Shown here in pieces: positions 36,898-45,747 of a DNA stretch of 53,479 bases. Within the stretch, counting starts at the first letter, position 1; every line of letters begins with the position of its first letter. A program made the position numbers and the translations under genes. The DNA comes from Oscillospiraceae bacterium (GTDB taxonomy: Bacteria > Bacillota > Clostridia > UBA1381). The stretch lies in NCBI GenBank assembly GCA_015068545.1, contig SVKH01000002.1, forward strand, positions 1-53,479, given 5' to 3'. The notes under the pieces are model-generated. The model made no database searches. It saw nothing but the letters and a program-made list of their open reading frames with translations, and was not told the DNA's origin.

Positions 36898-36970
36898 TGA
36901 CTATTCAAAAAGTGCTACGTCCCCTTTTTGAATAGTCATTTTGGGGACGTAGAACTTTTTAGATAAATTT
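36898..36970. repeat. Palindromic repeat element, copy B, with two interlocking stems
   Basis: CTACGTCCCC pairs with GGGGACGTAG, extended by AAAAAGT/ACTTTTT, as in copy A. In addition TGACTATTCAAAAAG (36898-36912) is perfectly complementary to CTTTTTGAATAGTCA (36924-36938). The left arm of one stem lies in the loop of the other, so the two are mutually exclusive or form a pseudoknot. Confidence 0.85.
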
Positions 36971-36978
36971 GGGCAAAC

Positions 36979-37030
36979 AAAAACCCATATATGGGATGCT
37001 ACCTATATAAAGCAGAATCTCATATATGGG
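36979..37030 (-). terminator. Terminator of the stalk-domain protein gene
   Basis: CCCATATATG pairs with CATATATGGG across a 26-base loop and is followed on the minus strand by TTTTTG. It begins shortly after the 37050 stop codon. Confidence 0.7.
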
Positions 37031-37049
37031 ACAAATTTTATTTGGATAA

Positions 37050-38135
37050 TTATTTACTTGTAAGTGTTACTCTTTGCATTGTACCATCCCACGCAACGTC
37101 CACACCAAAGCAGTCTGAAATGAATCTTACAGGAACAAGGGTTCTTCCGTTAATGATCTTTGCCGGAACATCCAGAGTAATTTCCTCTCCGTTCTTCACC
37201 GCTTGTGTATTGTCAATAGTAAGTGACACTGTTACATCATCTTTTGTTGCGGTTACAGTTTGAGTTTCTCCATCCCACTCAACTTGCGCACCAATTTTCT
37301 CAAAAATTGCACGCAACGGAACAAGGGTTCTTCCGTTATCTATAACAGGTATCTGATCAAACTTTATCTTTTCGCCATTATAGAAAACTGTCGGGATAAA
37401 GCCTTTCTTTAGCTTTACTACATACTGCTTACCGTCAACCTTCATTATTGAGTAGCCATTATCATCGAAAATAGTAAAATCTGTCTGAATGAATTTATAA
37501 TTTACGTCATCCGAGAAAATTGTATAGAGATATGTATCACTATCTCCCCAATCCGGGAAATCCTGTCCCTCAACATAAATCTCTTCTGACCAACTCTCCT
37601 GCATCAAGCCTATGTTATAGCCAACTCCATACCCCATCCACGCAGGATCATTGAAAATATAGTTAACTCCGTTGATATCATTAAATGTATACGGCCACAT
37701 TCTCTCATTATAGCTCATTCTTACAAGCCCGTCATTATAACTTTCCTTGTATCCATTTTCTCTGTACTCTGCCCAGCCATTATATGTATCCATAATTTTT
37801 TCAGCTTCTGCATTGTCCATATAATCAGTCATAAATTCTTCAGTTGTCATACCGTCATATCCAACCGTCCTCTTTATTATACGGCACTGCGTATAATCCT
37901 CGGTATACTCGTAGTCATATGTCTCAAAATCTGCGTACACCCTATCCGACTGAACCTCCGCTACAACCTCAAACAAATCGTTGTTAAAAGGATCCTGCTC
38001 CGATGCCATATCCATGTTATTTTCCACATAGCAATAGCCCCAATCCTCGTCATATTGGTAATCTACAGCCTGAACCCATCCATGTGTACCAAGCAGCATT
38101 GACAACGCCGCAATGAATGTAATAGTTTTTTTCAT
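37050..38135 (-). CDS. Secreted protein with C-terminal copper-amine-oxidase-N-like (stalk) domain
   Basis: A secreted protein of 361 residues from the chosen ATG. The track start adds 17 hydrophilic residues before the signal peptide; ATG at 38135 directly precedes MKKTITFIAALSML and has AAGGAA upstream, so I prefer it. The first ~220 residues are Tyr- and Asp-rich and unrecognised. The last ~110 hold the repeated stalk motif NGRTLVPLRAIFEKIGAQVEWD and NGRTLVPVRFISDCFGVDVAWD, typical of the copper amine oxidase N-terminal-like domain in Firmicute surface proteins, which does not by itself mean oxidase activity. It is monocistronic, with its own promoter and terminator. Function unknown. Confidence 0.85.
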   Translation of the reverse strand: MKKTITFIAALSMLLGTHGWVQAVDYQYDEDWGYCYVENNMDMASEQDPFNNDLFEVVAEVQSDRVYADFETYDYEYTEDYTQCRIIKRTVGYDGMTTEEFMTDYMDNAEAEKIMDTYNGWAEYRENGYKESYNDGLVRMSYNERMWPYTFNDINGVNYIFNDPAWMGYGVGYNIGLMQESWSEEIYVEGQDFPDWGDSDTYLYTIFSDDVNYKFIQTDFTIFDDNGYSIMKVDGKQYVVKLKKGFIPTVFYNGEKIKFDQIPVIDNGRTLVPLRAIFEKIGAQVEWDGETQTVTATKDDVTVSLTIDNTQAVKNGEEITLDVPAKIINGRTLVPVRFISDCFGVDVAWDGTMQRVTLTSK

Positions 38136-38168
38136 TTGTTTTATTCCTTTCCTTTGTTTAATATTATA

Positions 38169-38197
38169 ATTATATCTTATTCCCATAAAAAGGGCAA
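38169..38197 (-). promoter_or_regulatory. Predicted promoter of the stalk-domain gene
   Basis: On the minus strand TTGCCC and TATAAT are separated by 17 bases, with the -10 box about 35 bases before the ATG at 38135. Confidence 0.6.
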
Positions 38198-38207
38198 TAG
38201 TTTTTAC

Positions 38208-38239
38208 AAAAAAAGAGCTGCGGAATTTTCCGCAACTCT
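38208..38239 (-). terminator. Terminator after the 59-aa gene
   Basis: On the minus strand AGAGTTGCGG-AAAATT-CCGCAGCTCT forms a 10-bp stem with one wobble, followed by TTTTTT. Confidence 0.9.
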
Positions 38240-38250
38240 TTTAGCTTTTG

Positions 38251-38430
38251 TTACCATGTGAATACAGAAACGTTTGTATTTTTAGCTTCTGAGTTTGCCT
38301 TATACACATCATACATACTCTTGTCTTCACCTGTTAGACCAGCAGCGTCTACAATCACTCCACTTTGAGTAATTACATCTTCTACTTCAAAAGCTACAAT
38401 TTCTGCATTAGGTTTTGTATACTTTTTCAT
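38251..38430 (-). CDS. Small 59-aa protein with MKKYxKP...EDVITxSG N-terminus
   Basis: I start this gene at ATG 38430 (59 residues) because GAGGTGA lies five bases upstream; the track's earlier start has none and overlaps the preceding gene. It opens MKKYTKPNAEIVAFEVEDVI and continues TQSG, a pattern I associate with widespread small uncharacterised proteins of gut Clostridia. There is no signal peptide, cysteine or membrane segment. It begins ten bases after the 840-aa secreted gene and is co-transcribed with it before a strong terminator. It might be a peptide precursor or a chaperone-like companion; neither can be shown here. Confidence 0.75.
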   Translation of the reverse strand: MKKYTKPNAEIVAFEVEDVITQSGVIVDAAGLTGEDKSMYDVYKANSEAKNTNVSVFTW

Positions 38431-38440
38431 ATCATTCACC

Positions 38441-40963
38441 TCATTCTGCAACGATACCAAGTGCTACGCTAGCTCTTGATGTGTGTAGGAAGATTGCAAA
38501 TGCAACGCTTCCGCCTTCTGCTTCTACATTATCAAATCCGATTTCGCCTGTCTTTTTATCACTTCCGTCAGTGAAAGTTGCAACGTAGGTCTTAGCTCCG
38601 TCAAAATTCTCAACTTCAACGTCCCAAGCCTTACCTTCATAATTGCCCATGTTTACATCTGTAATAGTGATCTTTAGTTCTGGGTCTGGCTCTGGTTCAG
38701 GCTCAACTACGCCTTCTACAGTAACTGTAGCAGCTTCACTTGTCTTGCCTACATTGTACTTACCAACCTTTGATGTAACTGTGTATGTATATTCGCCGCT
38801 TGCAACGCCTTCATCAACATATTCTGTGCCTGTTACATCAATTGTTTCTGTTGTTGTACCATTTGACTTTGTGATTGTGTATGTTGTATCTGTGTAGCCT
38901 GATTCGGTCCATGAAAGAGATACATTTCCGTTTTCGTCTGCTTCTGCAACAAGTTCAGGAGCTGTAGTCAAATCATTTACAATTGCAAGATTCTTAACAT
39001 CAATATAGAACTCTTCGCAAACTGTATCGTCAACGTCTTGTCTTACAACACCGATACCTGTGAACGCATCCCAGTGAGTATCCTGATACTTTCTGTAGTC
39101 TTTATATTGCTTGAACCATACACCATCGCTACCTGCATATGCGCCTACAAATACATTTTCATCCTTAAAGTCGTATGCTGACATAGGAACCATAACTGTC
39201 TGCCAGCCGCGAGTGTTTACATCGTAGTAGTCCTCAAGAGGAACACCTACTGCAACCTGTCCCCACGGAGAATCGGTACCGTTGTCATTCCATGTTCCTG
39301 TTGTTTCAGAAATTGCAAGATACAAGCCATCTGCATTCATACCTTGTGGAAGGTTAATTGTATAAAGAATGTATCCGTTATCTACATAAGATGTAAGGTC
39401 GCGTTGATTGTTATCAGCAACAACCTTGTTAAAGTATCTGAAGCCGTTGAAGCCCCAGTTTTTTGGAGCATCGTCATACGCTACATAATGTTCAACGTAT
39501 GCGTTAGCCTTATAGACATTTGAACCGCTTGTTCTTTCAGCCATATATCCTTCTTCTGCTGTCAAAGGACGGTATGTGATAGCACGGCCTCTGTTTTGTT
39601 CAGTTGTAAAACCTTCATACTCGTAGCCCGAGTCATTTAGCCACCATCTGTGGTATTCAGATGAGTATCTGTCGTAGTAGCCAGTGCTATTAAATCTGTA
39701 TTTCTGTAATTCTCCGCCATTTGATGATCCAACACGAAGGTCACCGATGAAGAACGGCCATGGTCTTGCCTTTTGAGTAGTGTCACTGCCGCTTACTCCG
39801 ATAACTGTAAAGTCTTCTACAAGAAGCTTTGATGCGTCAGCATCACCCACGATAATTTCGTTTGATGCTGCAGACTTTGCAAGCTCGGCTACAACATCGC
39901 CTGCTTTTGAGCTTGCCGGGTTGTTCTTCTTATATTCGTCAGGTGTTGTGAAAACAAGCTGTACTGTGTATGAGTATGCACCACTTGCAGGAAGCGTGTC
40001 TGTGAACGAAGTAGCTGAGCCTTCATATACAGTTGTTGCCTTAGTTCCCTTTACTCTTTCTACCTTGTATGTTACATCAGAGTTTGCTGTCGCACTCCAT
40101 GAAACATCTACAGTGCCGTCCTCATTAAGAACTGCTGTTGGTGCTGCAGGTGTAGAGATATTTACAAGTCCAAGATATGTACATCTAACATCAAATACCT
40201 TGCCTGAGCCGCTATCTGTTCTTGCAAAGCCAAAGCCATTTAAATATTGTGGATAAATTCCATCGCCAACAGTTGCCTTCCTGTAACTGTCAAGGAAGTC
40301 AGGGTTATTTACAAACTTTGAAAGCGGAACGGCAATTGTCTGGTCTCCGCCTGCTGCTACATCATAATAGTCTGTAAGCTTAGCACCTGCTACAGTCTGA
40401 TTGTAAAGCTTAACACCTTTTGTAAGGTCAGGATAATTTTCAGGAGTAATGTCATCCAATTTGCTAATTACCCATTCTTCAATACCCCATTCGCTGTTAG
40501 CTGAAGATACTGCAAGGTAAGCTGTATCGATACCTGAGATATCGTCAGGGTTAATCTTTGCAACGATATACGCTGTATCTACGATATCTGATGCATCGTA
40601 AAGGTCTCCCCAGAATTCGTCAGTCTGGTGAGCTCGACCCATATAATTGAATGTTGCACCCTGATATGCCCAGTCAACCGGTGACCAGTCGTTTCCATTT
40701 GCTGCTCTTGTCTGAATTAATCCGCCGGCTGCACCCGAAGTAGCGTCATTAAGCTCTACATCCAGATAGTTACCCTGGACACCCGTGCCTCCTGCCGGGC
40801 CGCTCGTATAATAGAACCCGTCTGATGCGTTTCTTTCGTCAGTCCACCACAAATGGAAATGCATAATTTCCGGTGATGTTTCTCCTTCGGCCAAAACAGC
40901 TACAGGCATAATAGATGCTGCCACCATCATAGCCATAAGGAATGAAATGATTTTCTTTTTCAT
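38441..40963 (-). CDS. Secreted two-module protein, paralogous to the 1431-aa protein
   Basis: An 840-residue secreted protein; the signal peptide ends VLAEGE. Two copies of the ~260-residue beta-sandwich module are visible (AGAKLTDYYDVAAGGDQTIAVPLSKFVNNPDF in the first is quoted here only as AGAKLTDYYDVAAGG; the second has VGVPLEDYYDV and GWQTVMVPMSAY), each followed by a fibronectin-III-like unit (VDVSWSATANSDVTYKVER; VSLSWTESGYTDTTYTI). A short beta domain ends the protein. There is no catalytic motif and no SLH or sortase anchor. A 24-bp block identical to one before the ABC operon lies 212 bases upstream of the start. A secreted glycan-binding role is inferred from module type and context. 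Confidence 0.75.
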   Translation of the reverse strand: MKKKIISFLMAMMVAASIMPVAVLAEGETSPEIMHFHLWWTDERNASDGFYYTSGPAGGTGVQGNYLDVELNDATSGAAGGLIQTRAANGNDWSPVDWAYQGATFNYMGRAHQTDEFWGDLYDASDIVDTAYIVAKINPDDISGIDTAYLAVSSANSEWGIEEWVISKLDDITPENYPDLTKGVKLYNQTVAGAKLTDYYDVAAGGDQTIAVPLSKFVNNPDFLDSYRKATVGDGIYPQYLNGFGFARTDSGSGKVFDVRCTYLGLVNISTPAAPTAVLNEDGTVDVSWSATANSDVTYKVERVKGTKATTVYEGSATSFTDTLPASGAYSYTVQLVFTTPDEYKKNNPASSKAGDVVAELAKSAASNEIIVGDADASKLLVEDFTVIGVSGSDTTQKARPWPFFIGDLRVGSSNGGELQKYRFNSTGYYDRYSSEYHRWWLNDSGYEYEGFTTEQNRGRAITYRPLTAEEGYMAERTSGSNVYKANAYVEHYVAYDDAPKNWGFNGFRYFNKVVADNNQRDLTSYVDNGYILYTINLPQGMNADGLYLAISETTGTWNDNGTDSPWGQVAVGVPLEDYYDVNTRGWQTVMVPMSAYDFKDENVFVGAYAGSDGVWFKQYKDYRKYQDTHWDAFTGIGVVRQDVDDTVCEEFYIDVKNLAIVNDLTTAPELVAEADENGNVSLSWTESGYTDTTYTITKSNGTTTETIDVTGTEYVDEGVASGEYTYTVTSKVGKYNVGKTSEAATVTVEGVVEPEPEPDPELKITITDVNMGNYEGKAWDVEVENFDGAKTYVATFTDGSDKKTGEIGFDNVEAEGGSVAFAIFLHTSRASVALGIVAE

Positions 40964-41174
40964 TCTCTTTCTCCCTTTCTTTTCTTTTTTTAATTTTCCT
41001 AAGAATACATATCCTTTGTCCAGCCTTAAAACCGCAAGGTTAACAGCAAAATACCCCGTATTTTAAGAATGAAAAAAATGATATTTATCCCATGAAAATT
41101 TAATCTTTTAGTATAATAAGGTACATTGCACCTATACTACTATATAATGTTACAACAGCATTACAGCAATCACA
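40964..41174. other. Leader/promoter region of the 840-aa gene
   Basis: No gene is visible. On the minus strand a CATTATATAG stretch at about 41139-41148 sits downstream of the 24-bp block at roughly the same distance as the -10 box in the ABC promoter, implying a leader of about 180 bases. A CTTTTAGTATAATAAGG block (41106-41121) resembles TTTTTAGTATACTAGGG next to the first copy of the block. Confidence 0.4.
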
Positions 41175-41198
41175 ATACCCAGTTTTATTCACTTTTTA
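41175..41198 (-). promoter_or_regulatory. 24-bp putative operator, copy 2
   Basis: Identical over 24 bases to 33763-33786. It lies upstream of the 840-aa secreted protein gene on the same strand and in the same orientation as copy 1. Confidence 0.6.
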
Positions 41199-41252
41199 AT
41201 TTCACAGAGGCATTATTACCAATTTTCCTTAACATATTCAGACAATTTGCAC

Positions 41253-41284
41253 AAAAAATACGACAGCTTCATTTTCTGCCGTAT
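41253..41284 (-). terminator. Terminator of the maltose operon, overlapping the malQ stop
   Basis: On the minus strand ATACGGCAG and CTGTCGTAT form a stem followed by TTTTTTG. The left arm lies within the last codons of malQ. Confidence 0.85.
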
Positions 41285-42753
41285 CTTTCGGTTATATTAT
41301 TTATCATTTTAGAAAGGCTTTCCGAAAACTGGTTCTTTTTAGCTCGCCATACCCAATTTTCTCCTGATGTGGATGGAGTGTTTATTCTGGCGCCATCGTC
41401 CAGCCCCAGCCAATCCTGAAAAGGGATTATGCAAAATTCTGCATTACTCCTCATAATTAGGCTGATAAGCGGCAGGTTCAGTTGCTCCTGAGGTGTACAT
41501 TTGTCGCACAAGTACTCCCTGACAAGCTCCTTTTCATTATCAGGAAGCAACGACAACCAGCCTATTATGGTGGAATTATCATGTGTGCCAGTGTATGCCA
41601 CACATTTTTGTGGGAAGTTATGCGGAAGGTATACACTACCTCCACCATCCCGAGAGTCGAAGGCAAACTGCAATACTTTTGTGCTGTGGAATCCGCAATC
41701 TGACACCAGTTTCCTTACCGAATCGGTGATAAACCCAAGATCTTCCGCTATTATCTCATGCTTTCCGCAGGCTTTTTCAAAGACATCAAAAAGCCCCTTA
41801 CCCGGTCCGGCTCTCCACTTGCCACGCTTTGCTGTTTTCTCGCCATAGGGTATTTCGTAATACTCGTCAAAGCCCCTGAAATGGTCTATCCGAAGCAAAT
41901 CGTACATGCAAAAGCAAAAGGACAATCTCCTTACCCACCAGTTATATCCGGTGTTTTTATGCTCCTGCCAACGATACACAGGATTTCCCCATAACTGCCC
42001 TTCCTGTGAGAATCCGTCCGGAGGACAACCTGCAACGGTTACCGGCACGCCATCCTCGTCCACGTTAAACAAACTGCGGTTTGCCCAAACATCGCAGCTA
42101 TCGGGAGCTGTGTAAATCGGGATATCTCCCACAAGCTTTATTCCCTTTTCGTTTGCGTAGCTTTTCAATCTTTCCCATTGAGAGAAAAACTTATATTGAA
42201 CAAATTCCCAAAAAGCCACCTCGCAGGAAAGTTGCTCCCTGTAATGCCCAAGTCCGTCCTGCGTGCGGTTTCTTATATCCTTTTCCCACTTGGTAAACTC
42301 TTTTCCGCCAAAAAGCCCTTTACACGCCATAAATAGGGCATAATCATCAAGCCAGAAGTCATTTTCCTCCTTAAACCGCAAGAAGTCTTTATCCTGCTTT
42401 CCGTTCCACCTTTCATGCGCTTTTTTTAAAGTGCAAAAACGGTTTTTGTAAAGTCGCTCATAATTCACTCCGGAATCTTCCGCAATCTCACATTCACATT
42501 CAGCACGCGTCAAAAGACCTTCCTCCGCCAAGGTGTCAAGGTCGATAAAATACGGATTGCCGGCAAAGGCGGAAAAGGACTGATACGGTGAATCACCATA
42601 GCCTGTGGGGCCATGAGGAAGAACCTGCCACAAGCTTTGGCCGGCATCCTCCAGCCAGTCCACGAAAGCATATGCCTCCTTGGAGAATGCACCTATGCCA
42701 TATTTCGACGGCAAGCTAAACACCGGCAGCAGAATCCCTGAAAATCTATTCAT
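41269..42753 (-). CDS. malQ: 4-alpha-glucanotransferase (amylomaltase, GH77)
   Basis: A 494-residue amylomaltase, the normal length for the family. It disproportionates maltose and maltodextrins, releasing glucose and making longer chains for the phosphorylase. GH77 signatures are present: SPYQSFSAFAGNPYFIDL near the N-terminus, IKLVGDIPIYTAPDSCDVWA, LLRIDHFRGFDEYYEIP with the catalytic Asp region, IIAEDLGFIT with the acid Glu, and YTGTHDNSTIIGWL. It is the last gene of the glgP-PTS-mapP-malQ group and overlaps the phosphatase gene by 8 bases, indicating translational coupling. Cytoplasmic. Confidence 0.97.
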   Translation of the reverse strand: MNRFSGILLPVFSLPSKYGIGAFSKEAYAFVDWLEDAGQSLWQVLPHGPTGYGDSPYQSFSAFAGNPYFIDLDTLAEEGLLTRAECECEIAEDSGVNYERLYKNRFCTLKKAHERWNGKQDKDFLRFKEENDFWLDDYALFMACKGLFGGKEFTKWEKDIRNRTQDGLGHYREQLSCEVAFWEFVQYKFFSQWERLKSYANEKGIKLVGDIPIYTAPDSCDVWANRSLFNVDEDGVPVTVAGCPPDGFSQEGQLWGNPVYRWQEHKNTGYNWWVRRLSFCFCMYDLLRIDHFRGFDEYYEIPYGEKTAKRGKWRAGPGKGLFDVFEKACGKHEIIAEDLGFITDSVRKLVSDCGFHSTKVLQFAFDSRDGGGSVYLPHNFPQKCVAYTGTHDNSTIIGWLSLLPDNEKELVREYLCDKCTPQEQLNLPLISLIMRSNAEFCIIPFQDWLGLDDGARINTPSTSGENWVWRAKKNQFSESLSKMINNITERYGRK

Positions 42754-43543
42754 TTTCTCCCTCCGTTTCTATCATGACTCCCAAATGGTCTGATACAACA
42801 CCAAAATGACTTCCGTTAAAAATAGTTTTTGACTCCGTGACATCGGCTTTAAAATTACAGAAAATATAGTCTATTCTTTTCCGTTCTCCACCATTCCATC
42901 CGTCAATCTTTTTTGTTACAGTGTAACCTTCATCCCTTTCTTTCGCCAACTGAAAGGTGTCATAAAATCCCGACGAAATCACAAGGTTATAGCTTTCTCC
43001 GCAAAAATCCCCGTTGAAATCTCCCATTAACCATGCCTTATCTCCTATTCCTGACTCCAAAAGCTTGCTCCACTGATGGGAAAAAGACTCTTCCGCATCC
43101 TCCCACCATCCAAAATGCACGCTGTAAAACTCTCCTCTATCTGTTTTTACGCCCAGAGCATACCGTTTTTTCCACTTCTCCTTTTCCTGACCTGATGAGA
43201 GCATCACAGTCCGTACCTCCTTAATAGGAAGCCTTGTAATAATACCCACACCTTCCTCAAATAGGTCATAGCTCTCCTTAAATCCGCACCACACTCCCGT
43301 ATACTTTCGGGAGGAAATGTTTACTTTTTTCAGAATTTTTAGCAGAAAGTTCCCATTTTTTACAGGATAATTGGTGCATATGGGAGCATTTTCCCTAATT
43401 ACATCATTATTCGTCGGCTGATTTACCTCCTGCAAGGCTATTACGTCATAGTCATATTTTAAAATTGCCTCTGAAATCTGACCCAAGCTATATTCCTCAT
43501 TTCCGTCAACAAGACTATGGGTATTTAACGTCAGTAATCTCAT
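42746..43543 (-). CDS. mapP: Endonuclease/exonuclease/phosphatase-family protein, probable maltose 6'-phosphate phosphatase
   Basis: A 265-residue cytoplasmic protein of the EEP metal-dependent phosphoesterase fold: LTLNTHS, ALQEV, GVGIITRLP, HFGWWED, GDFNGDF, RIDYIFC and SDHLGV carry the metal and catalytic residues. Members fused into PTS maltose operons in lactic bacteria (MapP of Enterococcus faecalis and Lactobacillus casei) dephosphorylate maltose 6'-phosphate produced by the PTS. Here the gene overlaps the PTS gene by four bases and malQ by eight, with glycogen phosphorylase upstream, so the same role fits well. The fold is certain; the substrate rests on context. Confidence 0.82.
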   Translation of the reverse strand: MRLLTLNTHSLVDGNEEYSLGQISEAILKYDYDVIALQEVNQPTNNDVIRENAPICTNYPVKNGNFLLKILKKVNISSRKYTGVWCGFKESYDLFEEGVGIITRLPIKEVRTVMLSSGQEKEKWKKRYALGVKTDRGEFYSVHFGWWEDAEESFSHQWSKLLESGIGDKAWLMGDFNGDFCGESYNLVISSGFYDTFQLAKERDEGYTVTKKIDGWNGGERKRIDYIFCNFKADVTESKTIFNGSHFGVVSDHLGVMIETEGENE

Positions 43544-45672
43544 AGTGCATCATTGATGTCGCTTTTAATTATATCTGCTTTTGGGCCATACACTGCCTGC
43601 ACACCTGTCCCTTTTACCATCAAGCTCATCGCTCCTTCCTTTTTCCACGCTTCGGCATTTGCCACAAGCTCGGGATTTTTTACCGTAACACGCAATCTTG
43701 TCATACAGGCATCCACAAGAGATATATTTTCTCTGCCTCCCAAAAGGGCAATTATTCTTTCGGTTTGACCGTCACCTACCACACCTTCCTTTTCCTGTCC
43801 TTCACTATCATTCTGGTAGTTGCCGAGTCTGCCCGGGGTGGCATAGCGAAATCTCTGTATCATAAATCGAGAAACAAAGTATCCAATTACAAAGAACAAA
43901 ACAACCATAATAAGGAAGTTTATAATATCCCAGCCGATACCCGCCTTTATAGCCATAGGAAGCCTTGTGGCAAGCTCAATACTTCCGAAGGAATGAAGCC
44001 TTTGAGAAAGAACTCCTGCTGAGGCAAAAGCCAATCCCTGCAATACAGAGTATACCACATAAAGAGGAATTGCGCAAAACATAAACATAAATTCAATAGG
44101 CTCAGTTACACCTGTCAAAAATACGGTAAGCACTGTTGATATAAACATGGATTTGTAGCGCTGCTTTCTGTCCTTATCCACACAGTGATACATAGCAAGC
44201 GCCACTCCCAAAAGAAGTCCGGTAGAGCCAATCATCTGCCCTACCTTGAATCTTGCCGGCACAACAGTTTGTATCAAACGGTTATAGGAAACCATGTCAC
44301 CTGCCTCTTTGAAGTTAATAAGGTCGGTTATCCAAGCAAGCCACAATGGATCCTGTCCGAATACCGTTGTACCTGCATTTACTCCGGTTTGCACAATGTA
44401 TTCTCCGCCAAAGGAGGTGTAGTTCATAGGGATTGTGAGCATATGATGCAGTCCGAATGGCAGAAGAAGTCTTTCCAGTGTACCATAGATAAACGGAGCC
44501 AAAATAGGCGACTTTGACTGGGAGTTTGCTATCCATATACCAAAGGAGTTAATTGCCATTTGCACAAACGGCCACACTACCGACAAAATCAAGGATACCA
44601 CTACCGACCACAAAATTACCACAATCGGAACAAACCTTTTGCCGTTAAAAAATGATAGCGCATCGGGGAGCTTTCGGAAATTGTAGTACTTATTATAAAC
44701 TATTCCTCCCACAAATCCGGCAATTATTCCTACAAAAACACCCATATTAAGGGCAGGCGCTCCCAAAACAGAGGTAAAATACCCATTTACGGCTATTTCC
44801 TGACCAAATAGAGTTTTCGTCACAGCATTCGGTTCGGTTAGCATATCTGCAGTAACCCCAAAAATCTGACCGGTGATGGAGTTTATTAGCGCAAATGCAA
44901 TAACCGCCGCAAAGGCTCCGCCAGCCCTCTCCTTCGCCCAGGATCCGCCTATGGCTACGGCAAAGAGTATATGGAGGTTGGAAATAATAGTCCAGCCTAT
45001 ATTTTCCGCTATGGCTCCCACCTTTGCAAGGGCAGCAATGTCACCGCCAAACATAGAAATAAGCTTTCCTATACTGATTGCAAAACCTGCCGCAGGCATT
45101 ACCGCAATTACCACCATAAGAACCTTGCCCAGCTTTTGGAGAGCATCAAAGTTTACAAGCTGTTTACCTCTCTTTTTCTCGCTTTTATCCGAAACATTTT
45201 GCTCGCTTTTTTCATCACGCTTTAACTCCATGAGACATTCCTTGGCAGAAATTATTTCGTCTTTCTCTTTTGGGAAAATATTGTATCCCGTATCGCCGCA
45301 AATTACCACAGGTGTAATTAGATTGATATTGTTTTTCGTTAAAAAATCTATGTCTGCTTCTGCTATAAGATCGCCGGCTTTTACTCTGTCCCCTCTTTTT
45401 ACATAGCTTTTAAAACCTTTTCCTTTTAAATTCACCGTATCAAGTCCAAAATGTACCAATACGTCCACTCCGTCGTCAGACTTGATTCCGTAGGCGTGCA
45501 ATGTTTCTGCTACATTATCCACCACTCCGTCAACCGGACTGTAAATCCTGCCGTCTGTGGGCATAATCGCTACACCGTCACCTAGTATCTTTTCCGAAAA
45601 CACACCGTCCGGCACCGAGGTTATAGGTAATACCTTACCCGATACCGGTGATGATATTTTACATTCCTTCAT
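43540..45672 (-). CDS. PTS glucose/maltose-type permease, fused IIA-IIC-IIB
   Basis: A 710-residue phosphotransferase permease with domain order IIA-IIC-IIB. IIA (1-150) has both His positions of the glucose family (TLHAYGIKS and VLVHFGLDT). The IIC membrane domain spans about 175-600 with ten or so hydrophobic segments. IIB at the end carries the phosphorylated Cys in SLVDACMTRLRV. Glucose-superfamily PTS proteins include glucose, glucoside and maltose (MalT) permeases; the MapP-like phosphatase, malQ and glgP neighbours favour maltose. AAAGGAG precedes ATG; there is a 75-base gap after glgP with no terminator. Confidence 0.94.
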   Translation of the reverse strand: MKECKISSPVSGKVLPITSVPDGVFSEKILGDGVAIMPTDGRIYSPVDGVVDNVAETLHAYGIKSDDGVDVLVHFGLDTVNLKGKGFKSYVKRGDRVKAGDLIAEADIDFLTKNNINLITPVVICGDTGYNIFPKEKDEIISAKECLMELKRDEKSEQNVSDKSEKKRGKQLVNFDALQKLGKVLMVVIAVMPAAGFAISIGKLISMFGGDIAALAKVGAIAENIGWTIISNLHILFAVAIGGSWAKERAGGAFAAVIAFALINSITGQIFGVTADMLTEPNAVTKTLFGQEIAVNGYFTSVLGAPALNMGVFVGIIAGFVGGIVYNKYYNFRKLPDALSFFNGKRFVPIVVILWSVVVSLILSVVWPFVQMAINSFGIWIANSQSKSPILAPFIYGTLERLLLPFGLHHMLTIPMNYTSFGGEYIVQTGVNAGTTVFGQDPLWLAWITDLINFKEAGDMVSYNRLIQTVVPARFKVGQMIGSTGLLLGVALAMYHCVDKDRKQRYKSMFISTVLTVFLTGVTEPIEFMFMFCAIPLYVVYSVLQGLAFASAGVLSQRLHSFGSIELATRLPMAIKAGIGWDIINFLIMVVLFFVIGYFVSRFMIQRFRYATPGRLGNYQNDSEGQEKEGVVGDGQTERIIALLGGRENISLVDACMTRLRVTVKNPELVANAEAWKKEGAMSLMVKGTGVQAVYGPKADIIKSDINDAL

Positions 45673-45747
45673 AGTCTTGCTCCTTTCTTAAACTGCCCGA
45701 TTTCTGACAAGCTTTATCCCAGTCATCAAGGCATACTATACGCCATT

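Noticed and set aside
45673-45747. Antiterminator (RAT) site before the PTS gene
   Set aside because: The 75-base gap has no RAT-like palindrome and no terminator for an antiterminator to overcome.
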